Shown here piece by piece: positions 16,369 to 25,768 of a stretch of DNA of 64,000 bases. A program made the translations under genes and the position numbers. The notes under the pieces were generated by a model that saw nothing but the letters and a program-made list of their open reading frames with translations, searched no databases and was not told where the DNA came from. Source of the DNA: Actinopolyspora mortivallis DSM 44261 (GTDB taxonomy: Bacteria > Actinomycetota > Actinomycetes > Mycobacteriales > Pseudonocardiaceae); assembly GCF_000384035.1 (NCBI RefSeq), contig NZ_KB913024.1, positions 263,088 to 327,087 on the forward strand, read 5' to 3'. Position 1 is the first letter of the stretch, and each line of letters begins with the position of its first letter.

Positions 16369-16401
16369 ACGGCGCCCTCGGGAGGTTTCCGGGGGCGCCG
16401 T
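16369..16401 (+). terminator. Terminator after the regulator/DUF397 operon
   Basis: ACGGCGCCC (16369-16377) pairs with GGGCGCCGT (16393-16401), followed by TTTCC. It lies 16 bp past the DUF397 stop and 41 bp before the convergent IclR gene. Confidence 0.65.
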
Positions 16402-16441
16402 TTCCGTGTCATGCCCCGCGTGTGGCGGGGGCTGATTTTGC

Positions 16442-17254
16442 CTAAAACTGGCCCGCCTCGCCCGTCGAGCTGAGTTCGTTGCCGAGGTCGGTGGCCAGCC
16501 TACGCATCAGCGGGACGACCTCCTCGGTGGAGATCCGCTTCATCCGCGCCTCGGGCCCGCTGATCGAGATCGCCGCGGCGGCCGGGGCGTCGGGGACGGC
16601 CACGGCGTAGCAGCGCACCCCGACCTCCTGCTCACCGTCGTCGAGGGCGTAGCCGCGTTCGCGGATGCGGGCGAGCTCCGCACGCATCGTCTCCACGTCG
16701 GTGATGGTGCGTTCGGTCTGCGGGTGCATGCCGGTGCGGTTGAGCACCTGGAGGACGCTGTCCTCGGGCATGGTGGCCATCACGGCCTTGCCCACGGCCG
16801 TGGCGTGGGCGTCCACGCGCCTGCCCACCTCGGTGAACATGCGCATGGAGTGCTGCGAGGGAACCTGGGAGACGTAGACGATCTGGGCGCCGTCCAGCAC
16901 GGCCATGTTGGAGGTCTCGCCGGTGGCCTCGGTCAGTTCGGCGAGGTACGGCCGGGCCCAGGACCCGAGGGTGCGGCTGGCGGTCTCCCCCAGCCGGATG
17001 AGGCTCGGTCCCAGCGCGTACCGGCGGGAGGGCTGCTGGCGGGCGTACCCCGCCCGGACCAGAGTGCGCATGATGCGGTGAATGGTGGGCAGCGGGAGCG
17101 CGGACGCCTCGGCGAGGTCGCTGAGGGCCACCTCGCCTCCCGCGTCGGCCATGAGCTCCAGTAACTCGAAGGTGCGTTCGACCGACTGAACGCCGCCCTG
17201 CGTGGGTTTGGCGCGACCGGTTCCCGTGCCGTTCGCGTCCTGTCCAGCCGCCAT
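16442..17254 (-). CDS. IclR-family transcriptional regulator, AllR-like
   Basis: Start ATG 17254 was chosen for the GAAGAGGA ribosome-binding site 8 bases upstream. A winged HTH (about residues 22-80: [29 protein letters not shown]) is followed by an IclR effector domain ([39 protein letters not shown]). It is divergent from malate synthase and adjoins a ureide catabolic block. Streptomyces AllR, an IclR protein, has the same neighbourhood and represses allantoin genes, so glyoxylate or a ureide may be the effector (inference). It is one candidate to bind the 6-3-6 palindromes in this block. Confidence 0.85.
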   Translation of the reverse strand: MAAGQDANGTGTGRAKPTQGGVQSVERTFELLELMADAGGEVALSDLAEASALPLPTIHRIMRTLVRAGYARQQPSRRYALGPSLIRLGETASRTLGSWARPYLAELTEATGETSNMAVLDGAQIVYVSQVPSQHSMRMFTEVGRRVDAHATAVGKAVMATMPEDSVLQVLNRTGMHPQTERTITDVETMRAELARIRERGYALDDGEQEVGVRCYAVAVPDAPAAAAISISGPEARMKRISTEEVVPLMRRLATDLGNELSSTGEAGQF

Positions 17255-17340
17255 CCCAGTGTTCCTCTTCCCGTGTGCTGCTCGGCCCTCGTCGGTGAGC
17301 CGACTCCCGCCCACCGTACGGCGGTGGACCAGTGTAGCCG

Positions 17341-17356
17341 TCCGCCGTTCGGCGGA
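17341..17356. promoter_or_regulatory. Perfect palindrome in the iclR/aceB divergent region
   Basis: TCCGCCG-TT-CGGCGGA lies 85 bp upstream of the IclR start; a second dyad, CCACCG-N5-CGGTGG, occupies 17311-17327. The 336-bp gap 17255-17590 otherwise contains only promoter-like sequence. IclR autoregulation is a possibility, not shown. Confidence 0.35.
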
Positions 17357-17421
17357 TGTCGTACTGACACCGCGCCGCGCGGCGTGCTCCCCGTCCGTGG
17401 GCGGGGGTGGTTCAGTTCATC

Positions 17422-17451
17422 TTGCCCGAAGCGGGATGCGGAAACTAACCT
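17422..17451 (+). promoter_or_regulatory. Candidate aceB promoter
   Basis: TTGCCC (17422-17427), 18-bp spacer, TAACCT (17446-17451). The predicted leader to the aceB ATG would be about 130 nt. Confidence 0.35.
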
Positions 17452-17590
17452 CCACGATGCAAAAAACATAACGGGCGTACCGCGAGCCAGTAGCGAACTT
17501 GCTCCGAGGGGTGCGAGAACGCCACCGGCGCGGCAAGCTGTCTCACCAGCCACCGTCTGTAACCCGGCATCAGAAAGAGGTGGACGTCTC

Positions 17591-19192
17591 ATGTCCCAAT
17601 CGACCCCGGCACAGGGTGTTGAGATCCTCGGCGCTCCCGTGGAACGCGGCGACGAGATCCTCACCCCCGAGGCCCTCGACTTCGTCGCTCGGCTGCAACG
17701 TTCCTTCGGCGCGCGGCGCGACGAACTGCTCGCCCGCAGGCAGCAGCGCCGTGACGAGGCCGCCCGTACCGGGAAGCTGGACTTCCTCCCCGAGACCAGC
17801 CACATCCGCGAGTCCGACTGGCAGGTGGCCGAGCCGCCCGCCGCGCTGCGGGACCGCAGGGTGGAGATCACCGGCCCCACCGACCGCAAGATGGCCATCA
17901 ACGCGCTGAACTCCGGGGCCAAGGTCTGGCTGGCCGACCTGGAGGACGCCAACACCCCGCACTGGAGCAACGTCGTCTCCGGCCAGGTCAACCTCTACGA
18001 CGTGATCCGCAAGCAGATCGAACTGCACTCCAACGGCAAGCAGTACACGCTGCGCGAGGACGTCGAGCACGCGGTGCCGCTGGTGCGTCCCCGGGGCTGG
18101 CACTTCGACGAGCGGCACATCCTGGTCGACGGTCAGCCTGCCGTGGCCGCGCTGGTGGACTTCGGGCTGTACTTCTTCCACAACGCCGCCGAGGGCCTGC
18201 GGCGCGGCACCGGCCCGTACTTCTATCTGCCCAAGATGGAGAGTCACCTGGAGGCCCGCCTCTGGAACGACGTGTTCGTGCAGGCCCAGCGGGACCTCGG
18301 CATCCCCCAGGGGTCGGTGCGCGCCACGGTGCTGATCGAGACGATCCCGGCGGCCTTCGAGATGGAGGAGATCCTCTACGAGCTCAGGGAGCACAGCGCC
18401 GGACTCAACGCGGGCCGCTGGGACTACCTGTTCAGCGTGATCAAGACGTTCCGCTCGGCCGGTTCGGAGTTCGTCCTGCCTGACCGCAACAGCGTCACCA
18501 TGACCGCGCCGTTCATGCGGGCCTACACCGAGCTGCTGGTGCGCACCTGCCACAAGCGGGGTGCGTTCGCCATCGGCGGGATGGCCGCGTTCATCCCCAA
18601 CCGACGTGACCCCGAGGTCACGGAGAAGGCGCTGGCCAAGATCCACGACGACAAGCGCCGCGAGGCCAACGACGGCTTCGACGGCTCGTGGGTGGCCCAC
18701 CCGGACACCGTGTCGGTGTGCCGGGAGGAGTTCGACGCGGTGCTCGGGGACAAGCCCAACCAGATCGACCGCAAGCGCGAGGACGTCTCGGTCGGGGCCG
18801 CCGACCTGCTGAACACCGCCGAAACCCCCGGCGACAAGACGATCGAGGGGCTGCGTTCGGCCGTGGACGTCGGAGTGCGCTACATCGTGTCCTGGCTCGG
18901 AGGCAACGGTGCGGCCGGTATCCACAACATGATGGAGGACGCGGCCACCGCCGAGATCTCGCGTTCGCAGATCTGGCAGTGGCTGCACAACGACATCGTG
19001 CTCGCCGACGGCCAGCGGGTCACCAAGGACCTGGTGCGCCAGGTGCTGGGTGACACCGAGAAGCAGCTCCGCGCCGAGGAGGGCTTCCCGACCGAGAACC
19101 TCGACCGTGCCGTGGAACTGTTCGAGCGGGTGGCCGTGGCCGAGGAGTTCGTCGACTTCCTGACCCTGCCCGCCTACGAGCAGATCGACTGA
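17591..19192 (+). CDS. aceB: Malate synthase A
   Basis: Condenses glyoxylate with acetyl-CoA to malate, here probably to drain glyoxylate from ureide breakdown. Start ATG 17591 is set by AAAGAGG 10 bases upstream; 533 residues is the usual MSA length. Family motifs include [57 protein letters not shown], and near the C-terminus [20 protein letters not shown] with the catalytic Asp. It is divergent from the IclR gene and is followed by a CitE-like gene, an arrangement also seen beside allR in Streptomyces. No isocitrate lyase gene is present. Confidence 0.96.
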   Translation: MSQSTPAQGVEILGAPVERGDEILTPEALDFVARLQRSFGARRDELLARRQQRRDEAARTGKLDFLPETSHIRESDWQVAEPPAALRDRRVEITGPTDRKMAINALNSGAKVWLADLEDANTPHWSNVVSGQVNLYDVIRKQIELHSNGKQYTLREDVEHAVPLVRPRGWHFDERHILVDGQPAVAALVDFGLYFFHNAAEGLRRGTGPYFYLPKMESHLEARLWNDVFVQAQRDLGIPQGSVRATVLIETIPAAFEMEEILYELREHSAGLNAGRWDYLFSVIKTFRSAGSEFVLPDRNSVTMTAPFMRAYTELLVRTCHKRGAFAIGGMAAFIPNRRDPEVTEKALAKIHDDKRREANDGFDGSWVAHPDTVSVCREEFDAVLGDKPNQIDRKREDVSVGAADLLNTAETPGDKTIEGLRSAVDVGVRYIVSWLGGNGAAGIHNMMEDAATAEISRSQIWQWLHNDIVLADGQRVTKDLVRQVLGDTEKQLRAEEGFPTENLDRAVELFERVAVAEEFVDFLTLPAYEQID

Positions 19193-19257
19193 GTGTCGTC
19201 CGCGGTGGCCGTCCCGCTCGGGCGGCCACCGCTCGTGTGATCCGGTGAGGAGGAGAT

Positions 19258-20517
19258 GTGGCCAGGACTTCGTTGAACCGGGCCGACGTCGACGCGTGTC
19301 TGGCTCCGCTGGCCGATGTGGACAGGGTCACGGCGGACCGGTTTCCCGGAGGTTCCGCTGTCAGGCAGCCGGTGCACACCTGCTACGTGCCCGCCGACGG
19401 GGTGGAGGCGGACACCGTCCGGGACTGGGGCGAACGGGCCCTGGCCGCACTCGACGAGCACGCAGCCACCCCCGAGCGGATGGCCGAGGTGCTCGACCTG
19501 CCGCCCGAACGGGCGAGGGCGATTCACCCCCGGGTGCGGGCCAAGCTGGCCGAGTCGCCGATCGAGGATCTGCGGATCGACTTCGAGGACGGCTACGGCA
19601 CCCCCGAGGACGCGGTGGAGGACGCCGACGCCGAACGCACCGCCGGAGTGTTCGCCGGGTGGCTGAGGGAGGGAACCGCCCCCGAACACGTCGGCCTCCG
19701 GGTGAAGTCCTTCGACTCCCCGAGCCTGCGGGAGCGTTCGGTGCGCACACTGGACGTCTTCCTCACCGAGCTGTTGGCCGCCCACGGCGAGCTGCCCCCG
19801 GGGTTCCTGCTGACCTTCCCGAAGGTGGTCGACGTCCGTCAGGTGGAGGCCTTCGTCGGGATCCTGGCGCGCACGGAACGCGCCCTCGGACTGCCCGAAC
19901 GGTCCCTGCGCTTCGAGATCCAGGTGGAAACGACGCGGTCCATCGTAGACACCGAAGGGAGGCTGGCGCTGCCCCGTTTCCTCGGTGCGGGGGACGACAG
20001 GATCACCGGGCTGCACTTCGGAACCTACGACTACACGGCCGGGTGCGGACTGACCGCCGCCCACCAGCACCTGGCGCACCGCGCCTGCGACTTCGCCCGG
20101 CACGTCATGCAGGTCTGCACGGCGGGAACCGGGGTGTTCCTGTCCGACGGCTCCACCAACGTGCTGCCTGTCGGCGACGCCGAGCAGGTGCGGCACGGAT
20201 GGCGGACCCACTACGGGTTGGTGCGGCGCTCGCTGGAACACGGCTTCTACCAGGGGTGGGACCTGCACCCGGCGCAGCTGGTCACGCGCTACGCGGCCGT
20301 GTTCGCCGAGTTCCGCGACTCCGCCGACTCCGCCGCCGACCGGCTGGCCGCCTACGCCTCGGCCTCCGGGGGAGCGGTGCTCGACGAACCCGCCACCGCA
20401 CGGGCCCTGGCGGCCTCGTTCGTGCGGGCGTTGGACAACGGGGCCACCGACGCCGAGGAGGTGGCCGCGATGACCGGGCTGTCCGAGGCGCGACTGCGCG
20501 AGCTCGGACGGGTGTAG
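19258..20517 (+). CDS. HpcH/HpaI aldolase / citrate lyase-like protein (DUF6986 type, 419 aa)
   Basis: GTG 19258 is preceded by AGGAGG. A CitE-like TIM barrel is indicated by DLRIDFEDGYG (metal/acid cluster), LRFEIQVETTRS (catalytic/metal Glu), LHFGTYDYTAGCGL and YQGWDLHPAQL. It is longer than CitE (about 290 aa), with an N-terminal extension and a helical C-terminal segment. Conserved next to malate synthase in actinobacterial purine clusters, but the reaction is not known to me; a C-C lyase/ligase acting on a CoA thioester or on a ureidoglycolate/glyoxylate-type intermediate is possible. Likely cotranscribed with aceB (65-bp gap). Confidence 0.8.
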   Translation: MARTSLNRADVDACLAPLADVDRVTADRFPGGSAVRQPVHTCYVPADGVEADTVRDWGERALAALDEHAATPERMAEVLDLPPERARAIHPRVRAKLAESPIEDLRIDFEDGYGTPEDAVEDADAERTAGVFAGWLREGTAPEHVGLRVKSFDSPSLRERSVRTLDVFLTELLAAHGELPPGFLLTFPKVVDVRQVEAFVGILARTERALGLPERSLRFEIQVETTRSIVDTEGRLALPRFLGAGDDRITGLHFGTYDYTAGCGLTAAHQHLAHRACDFARHVMQVCTAGTGVFLSDGSTNVLPVGDAEQVRHGWRTHYGLVRRSLEHGFYQGWDLHPAQLVTRYAAVFAEFRDSADSAADRLAAYASASGGAVLDEPATARALAASFVRALDNGATDAEEVAAMTGLSEARLRELGRV

Positions 20518-20658
20518 GACTCCCCGGGAGTCGCGCACGGCACGTCCGCACGGCTTCTCGGCCGTACCCGGCCGGAAGCGCGCCGACCCGCCAGAGACGG
20601 GCGGCGTCCGCCGAGTTCGTCGCGGTTCTCCGGTGGGCGCCGCCCATGGACCGGTGGC

Positions 20659-21303
20659 TCACACGGCCCGGTTCCGGGGGAACCTGCTGCGCTCACGCAG
20701 CGCCGCCACGATCTCGGCGGGTGCCTTGTCCGGAGCGCCCGCGTCGTACGGGGGCCGCGGGTCGTACTCGATGCCGAGCTGGACACGTTGGGCGGTCTGC
20801 TCACCCACCAGCTCCCCGGCCAGGACCAGCGCCATGTCGATACCGGAGGACACCCCGGCGGCGGTGACGTACTTGCCGTCCACGACCACGCGTTCGCCGC
20901 TCGGAGTCACATCCAGGGTGGACAGCTGGTCGAGGGCCAGCCAGTGCGAGGTGGCGGTGCGGCCGGCGAGGACCCCCGCAGCGGCGAGGATCAGCGAACC
21001 GGTGCACACCGCGGTCGTCCGGACCGTGGTCTCGTCGACGGCGCGCAACCAGCGGTGCAGCGGGCCCTCGGACATGTGCTCGCTCTGTCCGGGGCCCCCG
21101 GGGACCACCACGACGTCCGGACGGCGGACCTGTTCGAGGGTGGCGTCGGCGACCAGCCCGAGTCCGCCTCCTTCGGTGCGCACGGGGCCACTGTCCAGAC
21201 CGACGAACACGACCTCGGTGTCGGGCAGTCGGGAGAGGACCTCGTACGGCCCGACCGCGTCCAAGGCGGTGAACCGGTCGAACAGCGGGACGGCGACCAG
21301 CAT
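20659..21303 (-). CDS. DJ-1/PfpI family protein (isonitrile hydratase-like, 214 aa)
   Basis: Glutamine-amidotransferase-like fold: the N-terminal strand VAVPLFDRFTALDAVGPYEVL, the Glu region DVVVVPGGPGQS, and the nucleophile Cys in AVCTGSLILAAAG. The later THWL-type segment (ATSHWLALDQL) is typical of the InhA/isonitrile hydratase and AraC-associated branch. No DNA-binding domain is attached. It follows the DUF3995 gene on the minus strand by 115 bp. The substrate is uncertain; cyclohexyl isocyanide hydratase annotations are common in this family but unproven here. Confidence 0.8.
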   Translation of the reverse strand: MLVAVPLFDRFTALDAVGPYEVLSRLPDTEVVFVGLDSGPVRTEGGGLGLVADATLEQVRRPDVVVVPGGPGQSEHMSEGPLHRWLRAVDETTVRTTAVCTGSLILAAAGVLAGRTATSHWLALDQLSTLDVTPSGERVVVDGKYVTAAGVSSGIDMALVLAGELVGEQTAQRVQLGIEYDPRPPYDAGAPDKAPAEIVAALRERSRFPRNRAV

Positions 21304-21418
21304 CGTGCTCCTTTCCGTGCGGGTTGTTCTCGGAAGCGCTCCCCGGCTCCCGGCACGACCGGCCCGTGGGAGTGCCGCGCGGGACCGCCGCCCCAGGCCG
21401 ATCGGGACCGCCGGTCGG

Positions 21419-21913
21419 TCAGAACATCCTTCCCCCGAGCGCCTCACCGCTTTCCCGGGGCTCGCCGGAGCGCACGGCCGCGGCCAGCAGCAACGCCCCG
21501 CCCAGCACCCAGTAGGGATCCCAGAGCAGCACGTAGTACCAGTACCAGTGCCCGGCCCCCTCCCCGCCCGGCAGGATCCCGGCCAGCACCAGAGCGTTGC
21601 CCACCAGCCCGAACAGGCCGTACAGCGCGCACACCACCCCGGAGATCCAGAGCAGCAGCGCGAGCCCCCCGCGCACCACGCGCCGTCGCCACCGGCGGGT
21701 GGCCAGCCACGCGACGACACCGATTCCCCCTTTGAGCAGTGCCGCCCCGAGGTTGGCCAGCACGAAGGCGGGGGCGGGATCGGAGGTCTCCAGCGGGTGC
21801 GTTCCGGTGCGCCCGCCGAAGGCCCAGAACACGTTCAGCGCGGCGAACAGCAGCGCCCACACCAGCGCCAGACGGTGCGGCAGGTGGTGGCGGCCTCCTC
21901 CGGTGCCCCTCAC
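21419..21913 (-). CDS. DUF3995-like integral membrane protein (about 164 aa)
   Basis: Four hydrophobic helices: LALVWALLFAALNVFWAFGG, a second from FVLANLGAALLKGGIGVVAWLA, LALLLWISGVVCALYGLFGL, and VLLWDPYWVLGGALLLAA. The spacing and the WAFGG and WDPYWVLGG motifs match DUF3995 proteins. GTG 21913 is the chosen start; the frame continues to ATG 21970, so a longer N-terminus is possible. Transport or enzymatic function is unknown. Confidence 0.65.
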   Translation of the reverse strand: MRGTGGGRHHLPHRLALVWALLFAALNVFWAFGGRTGTHPLETSDPAPAFVLANLGAALLKGGIGVVAWLATRRWRRRVVRGGLALLLWISGVVCALYGLFGLVGNALVLAGILPGGEGAGHWYWYYVLLWDPYWVLGGALLLAAAVRSGEPRESGEALGGRMF

Positions 21914-22009
21914 GGGGCGAAGCCTATCGGCCTTCCCGCGTGGTGACGACCGCGCCACATAACGTGACACGGTCGTCCTCCCGTCGGTGTCCGCGGGCTC
22001 CGGGCGGAG

Positions 22010-22753
22010 TCAGAAGCAGCTCGGCGCGTTCCAGTAGCGACTCGACCGGGTGTCCAGGTGGGTGTGGTCACCGTGTCCCGGCGCTCCCGGCCCGATGATG
22101 CCGTTGAAGCCGGAGTCACGGGCCTGGCGGGCCAGTTCGCACAGTGACGGGGCTCCCGTCAGGTCGGCGGCGGTTCCGTAGGTGTGCTTGCTGTTCGGGG
22201 CCCCGCCGACGTCGTCGTTGTGCGAGACGCTGCGGAACCCGGAACTGACGTACAGCGGGCGGTCCCCCAGCTTGTGCCGCAGCGCCTCCAGTTTCCACAT
22301 GGTGCGCAGCACGTTCGTGCGCACGTTCGAGGTGCTGGTGTTGCCCCCGGAGAACCCGCTGCCGTCCCCGGAGGTGAACTCCCCCCAGGAGAAGTGGGCC
22401 GGGGTGCAGTCGGCGTCCTGGAGTTCGTAGACCTTGCCGAAGGTCTCGGGTCCGGCGATCCCGTCCACGGAGAGTCCGTAGCCGCGTTGGAAACGCTGCA
22501 CCGCGGCCGCGGTCTCCGGGCCGTAGACCCCGTCGACGTCCACCGGGTCCCCGGAGGAGGCCCAGCCGGCCACGCGGACCTGGAGTTCGCGGACGTCGGA
22601 ACCGCTGTCGCCCCGGCTGAGGGTGCGGTCCCACGTGTAACAGCCGTCGGCGGCCGCCTCGGGGGCGTTCACCGCCCCGAGACCTCCGAGCAGCCCCAGG
22701 CCCAGGGTGAACGCGCCGAGCAACCCGAGCGCGGCACGAGCTCTTCCTCGCAT
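22010..22753 (-). CDS. Secreted M15-type D,D-carboxypeptidase with peptidoglycan-binding domain (247 aa)
   Basis: An Arg-rich start plus hydrophobic core (ALGLLGAFTLGLGLLGGLGA) and AAADG cleavage region indicate export. A PG_binding_1 domain (about residues 45-105, DVRELQVRVAG to VDGIAGPETFG) is followed by an M15A peptidase domain with SKHTYGTAADL (His/Asp zinc ligands) and HGDHTHLD (second His). Acts on cell-wall stem peptides. AGGAGG precedes the ATG. The amidase gene lies immediately upstream on the same strand (44-bp gap), so the two form a wall-remodelling pair. Confidence 0.85.
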   Translation of the reverse strand: MRGRARAALGLLGAFTLGLGLLGGLGAVNAPEAAADGCYTWDRTLSRGDSGSDVRELQVRVAGWASSGDPVDVDGVYGPETAAAVQRFQRGYGLSVDGIAGPETFGKVYELQDADCTPAHFSWGEFTSGDGSGFSGGNTSTSNVRTNVLRTMWKLEALRHKLGDRPLYVSSGFRSVSHNDDVGGAPNSKHTYGTAADLTGAPSLCELARQARDSGFNGIIGPGAPGHGDHTHLDTRSSRYWNAPSCF

Positions 22754-22797
22754 ACTCGCCTCCTCGTGTGACCGTCGTGGTCCTTTCCGTGCCGGGC

Positions 22798-23853
22798 TCA
22801 CCCGGCCAACGCCTCCCAGGTGCGGCTGCCCACGATCCCGTCGACCACCAGGCCGCGCTCGGACTGGAACCTCCGCACGGCGGTGGTGGTGTCCGGTCCG
22901 AACAGGCCGTCCACGGTGATCGAGAGTCGGTGCTGGACCGCCCGCACGGCGGATCCGCTGTCGCCGTCGCGCCGCCGGCGGATCGCCTGGTTCCACGTCT
23001 GGTGGCCCGCCAGCCCGTCGACGATGGCTCCGACGGCGCGTTGGAACTCCCGCACGGCGCTCTCCGTGGCGGGCCCGTAGACGCCGTCGGTGCTCAGGGA
23101 GGCGCCGTGCTCGTTCATCAGGTACTGCACGGTTCGGACCCGTTCCCCGGTGTCGTCGGGGCGCACCAGCGGCCAGCTCAGCCCGGTGGGATCCCCGCCG
23201 ATCTCGGCGGCCACGTCCCGGCGCAGCCGGGGCAGCAGCGCGTGGAGGCGGTCTCCGGGGCAACCGGTGGCGTTGAAGTCCCGGTGGCCGTGGATCTCGT
23301 GGGCTCCGATGCCGTACTCGCCGCACAGCAGGACACACAGCTCGACCAGCCTCGTGTACTGCTCCCGTCGTGGTTCCACGGTGTCGTAGGTGCCCTCGTT
23401 CTCGATGCCCAGGGCGAGCCGGTTCTGGCCGAACGCGTGGGCGCCGACCACGTGCCGCGACCGGCCGAGCGCGGACAGGCTGTGGTGTCTGCCCTCGGTG
23501 ACGTGGCCGCCCCGGCTGAGCGTGAAGTGCTGGCCGGTGTCGATCCACCCGTTGGTGTCCATGTGGTGGTCCTGGATGGACCGGGCCAGGCGGAAGGCGT
23601 GCTGTCGGGAGTAGTCGGTGCTGTTGGGGGTGGCGGTGTGGTGGATGACGATCCTGCGGGGAGCGTGTCCGAGCGTCTCGATCGCCGCGCTCGGCGGGCG
23701 GGCCCCCCATGCCTCGGTGCCGGCGATCTCCGGTGTTCCGTCGACAGCGGCGAGGCCGGTGTCGGGCAGCGCCAGCACCCCCATCCCGGCGAGTGCCGTG
23801 TACAGGAAGCCACGTCTGTTCGGGCCGTGCGCCCCGTGGGACGGACCGGGCAT
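22798..23853 (-). CDS. Tat-exported N-acetylmuramoyl-L-alanine amidase (PGRP type) with two PG-binding repeats
   Basis: The N-terminus NRRGFLYTALAGMGVLAL carries a twin-arginine signal. The amidase_2/PGRP domain (residues about 45-200) has IVIHHTATPNS and HGHRDFNATGCPGD zinc-ligand motifs and LALGIENEGTY. Two PG_binding_1 repeats follow (VRTVQYLMNEHG to DGLAGHQTW; VRAVQHRL to DGIVGSRTW). GGAGGGG lies 4 bases before the ATG. Cleaves the MurNAc-L-Ala bond of peptidoglycan outside the membrane. Confidence 0.9.
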   Translation of the reverse strand: MPGPSHGAHGPNRRGFLYTALAGMGVLALPDTGLAAVDGTPEIAGTEAWGARPPSAAIETLGHAPRRIVIHHTATPNSTDYSRQHAFRLARSIQDHHMDTNGWIDTGQHFTLSRGGHVTEGRHHSLSALGRSRHVVGAHAFGQNRLALGIENEGTYDTVEPRREQYTRLVELCVLLCGEYGIGAHEIHGHRDFNATGCPGDRLHALLPRLRRDVAAEIGGDPTGLSWPLVRPDDTGERVRTVQYLMNEHGASLSTDGVYGPATESAVREFQRAVGAIVDGLAGHQTWNQAIRRRRDGDSGSAVRAVQHRLSITVDGLFGPDTTTAVRRFQSERGLVVDGIVGSRTWEALAG

Positions 23854-24091
23854 TGCCCCTCCAACGAACCGGAAACGGGCGAGCGCGGCCGAGGGGCCGG
23901 GTGGAACGGGCTCGGACGACGGTGCTCGCGAGTGGACGATTTTCGGTTCTGCGTTCGTCGAAGGGGATTCTTCCCGGAGCGGGAGGAGGTCAACAAGACG
24001 ATGGGCGGGAATCCGCCGAATTCTCGGACGTCCGGCCGAGTGCGTTGCCTCCTCCGGACCAGCGGCGGTGTCCCGGGAACACGACACGAGG

Positions 24092-24117
24092 ACGGGCCCG
24101 GCCGTGGCCGGGCCCGT
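24092..24117 (-). terminator. Palindromic hairpin after the permease gene
   Basis: ACGGGCCCGGCC (24092-24103) is followed, after GT, by its exact complement to 24117. It lies about 50 bp past the permease stop (24169) on the minus strand. The rest of the 315-bp gap 23854-24168 shows no gene; it contains the amidase promoter region. Confidence 0.6.
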
Positions 24118-24168
24118 GGGAAACACCCCGGAGCCTCCGAACGGCGGGAGGTCCGGCTTCTCGGCGGG

Positions 24169-25596
24169 TTACGCTCCCGCGGTGACGGTTCCGGGGGAGC
24201 CGGGTTCCTCGGATCCGACGGGGGTGCTTTCCTCCTCGGAGGTTTCCGAACCGCGGAGGCCGTTGAACAGCAGGTTCAGCGCCAGGGCCACCAGGCAGCC
24301 GGTGCTGATGCCCGAGTCGAGAACGGTGCGCAGGGCCGCTGGGAAGTGCTCGTAGAAGTTCGGGGAGACGATCGGGATCATGCCGATCCCGAGAGAACCG
24401 GCCACCACCAGCGCGTTGAGTGAGTCGCCCAGGTCGGCCTTGGCCAGTGTCTTCATGCCGCTGGCCGCGACCGACCCGAACAGCACCAGCGCGGCGCCGC
24501 CCAGCACGGGTTTGGGCACCAGGGAGACGACCGCGCCCGCGATGGGGAACAGTCCCAGCAGGATCAGCACACCACCGGCGGCGGCCACCACGAAGCGGCT
24601 CTTGACCCTGGTCAGCGCGACCAGACCGATGTTCTGCGCGAACGCGCTACAGGTGAAACCGCCGAACACCGCACTGAGCGCGCTGCCCGCGCCGTCGGCG
24701 CGCAGCCCGGCCGCGATGGTCTTCTCACCCGCGGGGCGGTCGACGATCTCACCGAGGGCGATCATGTCCGCGGTGCTCTCCATCATGGCGACCAGCATCA
24801 CCACGCAGATGGAGATGGTGGCCGAGAGGTTGAAGGCGGGGGAGGCCATTTCGAAGGGCATCGGCACGTCGAAGATCGGCGCACTCGCGAAGGTGCCGGT
24901 GTCCACCGCTCCCAGGGGCCAGGCCACGAGCGTGCCGATGATCAGTCCGATGAGCAGGGCGATCCGGTTCAGGAAACCGGTCAGCACCCTGTTGAGCACG
25001 AGCACCAGCAGGAAGGTGCCCGCTCCGAGACCGACGCGCAGGGGCGAGGCGAAGTCCGCAGCCTCGGAGTCCTGTCCCGCGATCCAGCCGATGGCCACCG
25101 GGAACAGCGACAACCCGATCAGGGTGATCACGGTTCCGTTGACCAGCGGGGGAAAGAAACGGACGAGCCGGGAGAAGTAGGGAGCCGCGATGAAGGCGAG
25201 GATGCCCGCTATCAGCACCGATCCGTACACCACGGAGAGGGCCTGTTGCTGGTCGTGCTGGGCGACGATGGCCAGGATGGGGGCCACCGAGCCGAAGGTG
25301 ACGCCGTTGACGAACGGCATGCGTGCCCCGATACGCCACACGCCGATCGCCTGCAGCAGGGTCGCCAGCCCGGCCGTGAGCAGGCTCGCGCCGATCAGCA
25401 GGGTCATGTCCAGCGGGTCGAGTTCGAGAGCCTGGCCGATGATGAGTGGGGGTGCCACCACGCCCGCGTACATCGCGGCGATGTGCTGCACACCGTAGGC
25501 GAACAGTTTGCCGGCGGGCAGCATCTCGTCCACGGGATGGATGTTCTCTCTTCCGTTCCTGGTGCCGCGATTGCGCCTGGTGAGGAACAGTGGCAT
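24169..25596 (-). CDS. NCS2 nucleobase:cation symporter, probable urate/xanthine permease
   Basis: A 475-residue membrane protein with about 12-14 hydrophobic helices. NCS2 (UraA/UapA/PbuX) signatures are visible: QHIAAMYAG near the N-terminus, and QNIGLVALTRVKSR, the NCS2 QN-x-G-x4-T-x3-SR signature, in the middle. ATG 25596 was chosen over longer starts because the MPLFLTRRNRG N-terminus and AGGAGT upstream fit the family. Its place beside the uricase operon suggests urate or xanthine uptake with protons or Na+. Expressed from its own promoter: a terminator separates it from uricase. Confidence 0.9.
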   Translation of the reverse strand: MPLFLTRRNRGTRNGRENIHPVDEMLPAGKLFAYGVQHIAAMYAGVVAPPLIIGQALELDPLDMTLLIGASLLTAGLATLLQAIGVWRIGARMPFVNGVTFGSVAPILAIVAQHDQQQALSVVYGSVLIAGILAFIAAPYFSRLVRFFPPLVNGTVITLIGLSLFPVAIGWIAGQDSEAADFASPLRVGLGAGTFLLVLVLNRVLTGFLNRIALLIGLIIGTLVAWPLGAVDTGTFASAPIFDVPMPFEMASPAFNLSATISICVVMLVAMMESTADMIALGEIVDRPAGEKTIAAGLRADGAGSALSAVFGGFTCSAFAQNIGLVALTRVKSRFVVAAAGGVLILLGLFPIAGAVVSLVPKPVLGGAALVLFGSVAASGMKTLAKADLGDSLNALVVAGSLGIGMIPIVSPNFYEHFPAALRTVLDSGISTGCLVALALNLLFNGLRGSETSEEESTPVGSEEPGSPGTVTAGA

Positions 25597-25730
25597 AGGG
25601 GACTCCTGAGCGCGGAGAAGATAGTATACTGCTGCTAAATCAATTCTGGATTCTTGGTCTCGGATCGAGGGTCGGATTCCGGTTAATTTCTTGTTTCCGG
25701 AACGAAGAAATGTTTCGGAGGAAAACAATA

Positions 25731-25757
25731 GGGCCGTCGGTGGTTTTCCGACGGCCC
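25731..25757 (-). terminator. Terminator after uricase
   Basis: GGGCCGTCGG (25731-25740) pairs with CCGACGGCCC (25748-25757) across TGGTTTT. On the minus strand it is followed by TATTGTTTTCC, a T-rich tract, 12 bp past the uricase stop. Confidence 0.7.
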
Positions 25758-25768
25758 CGGGAACCGGA

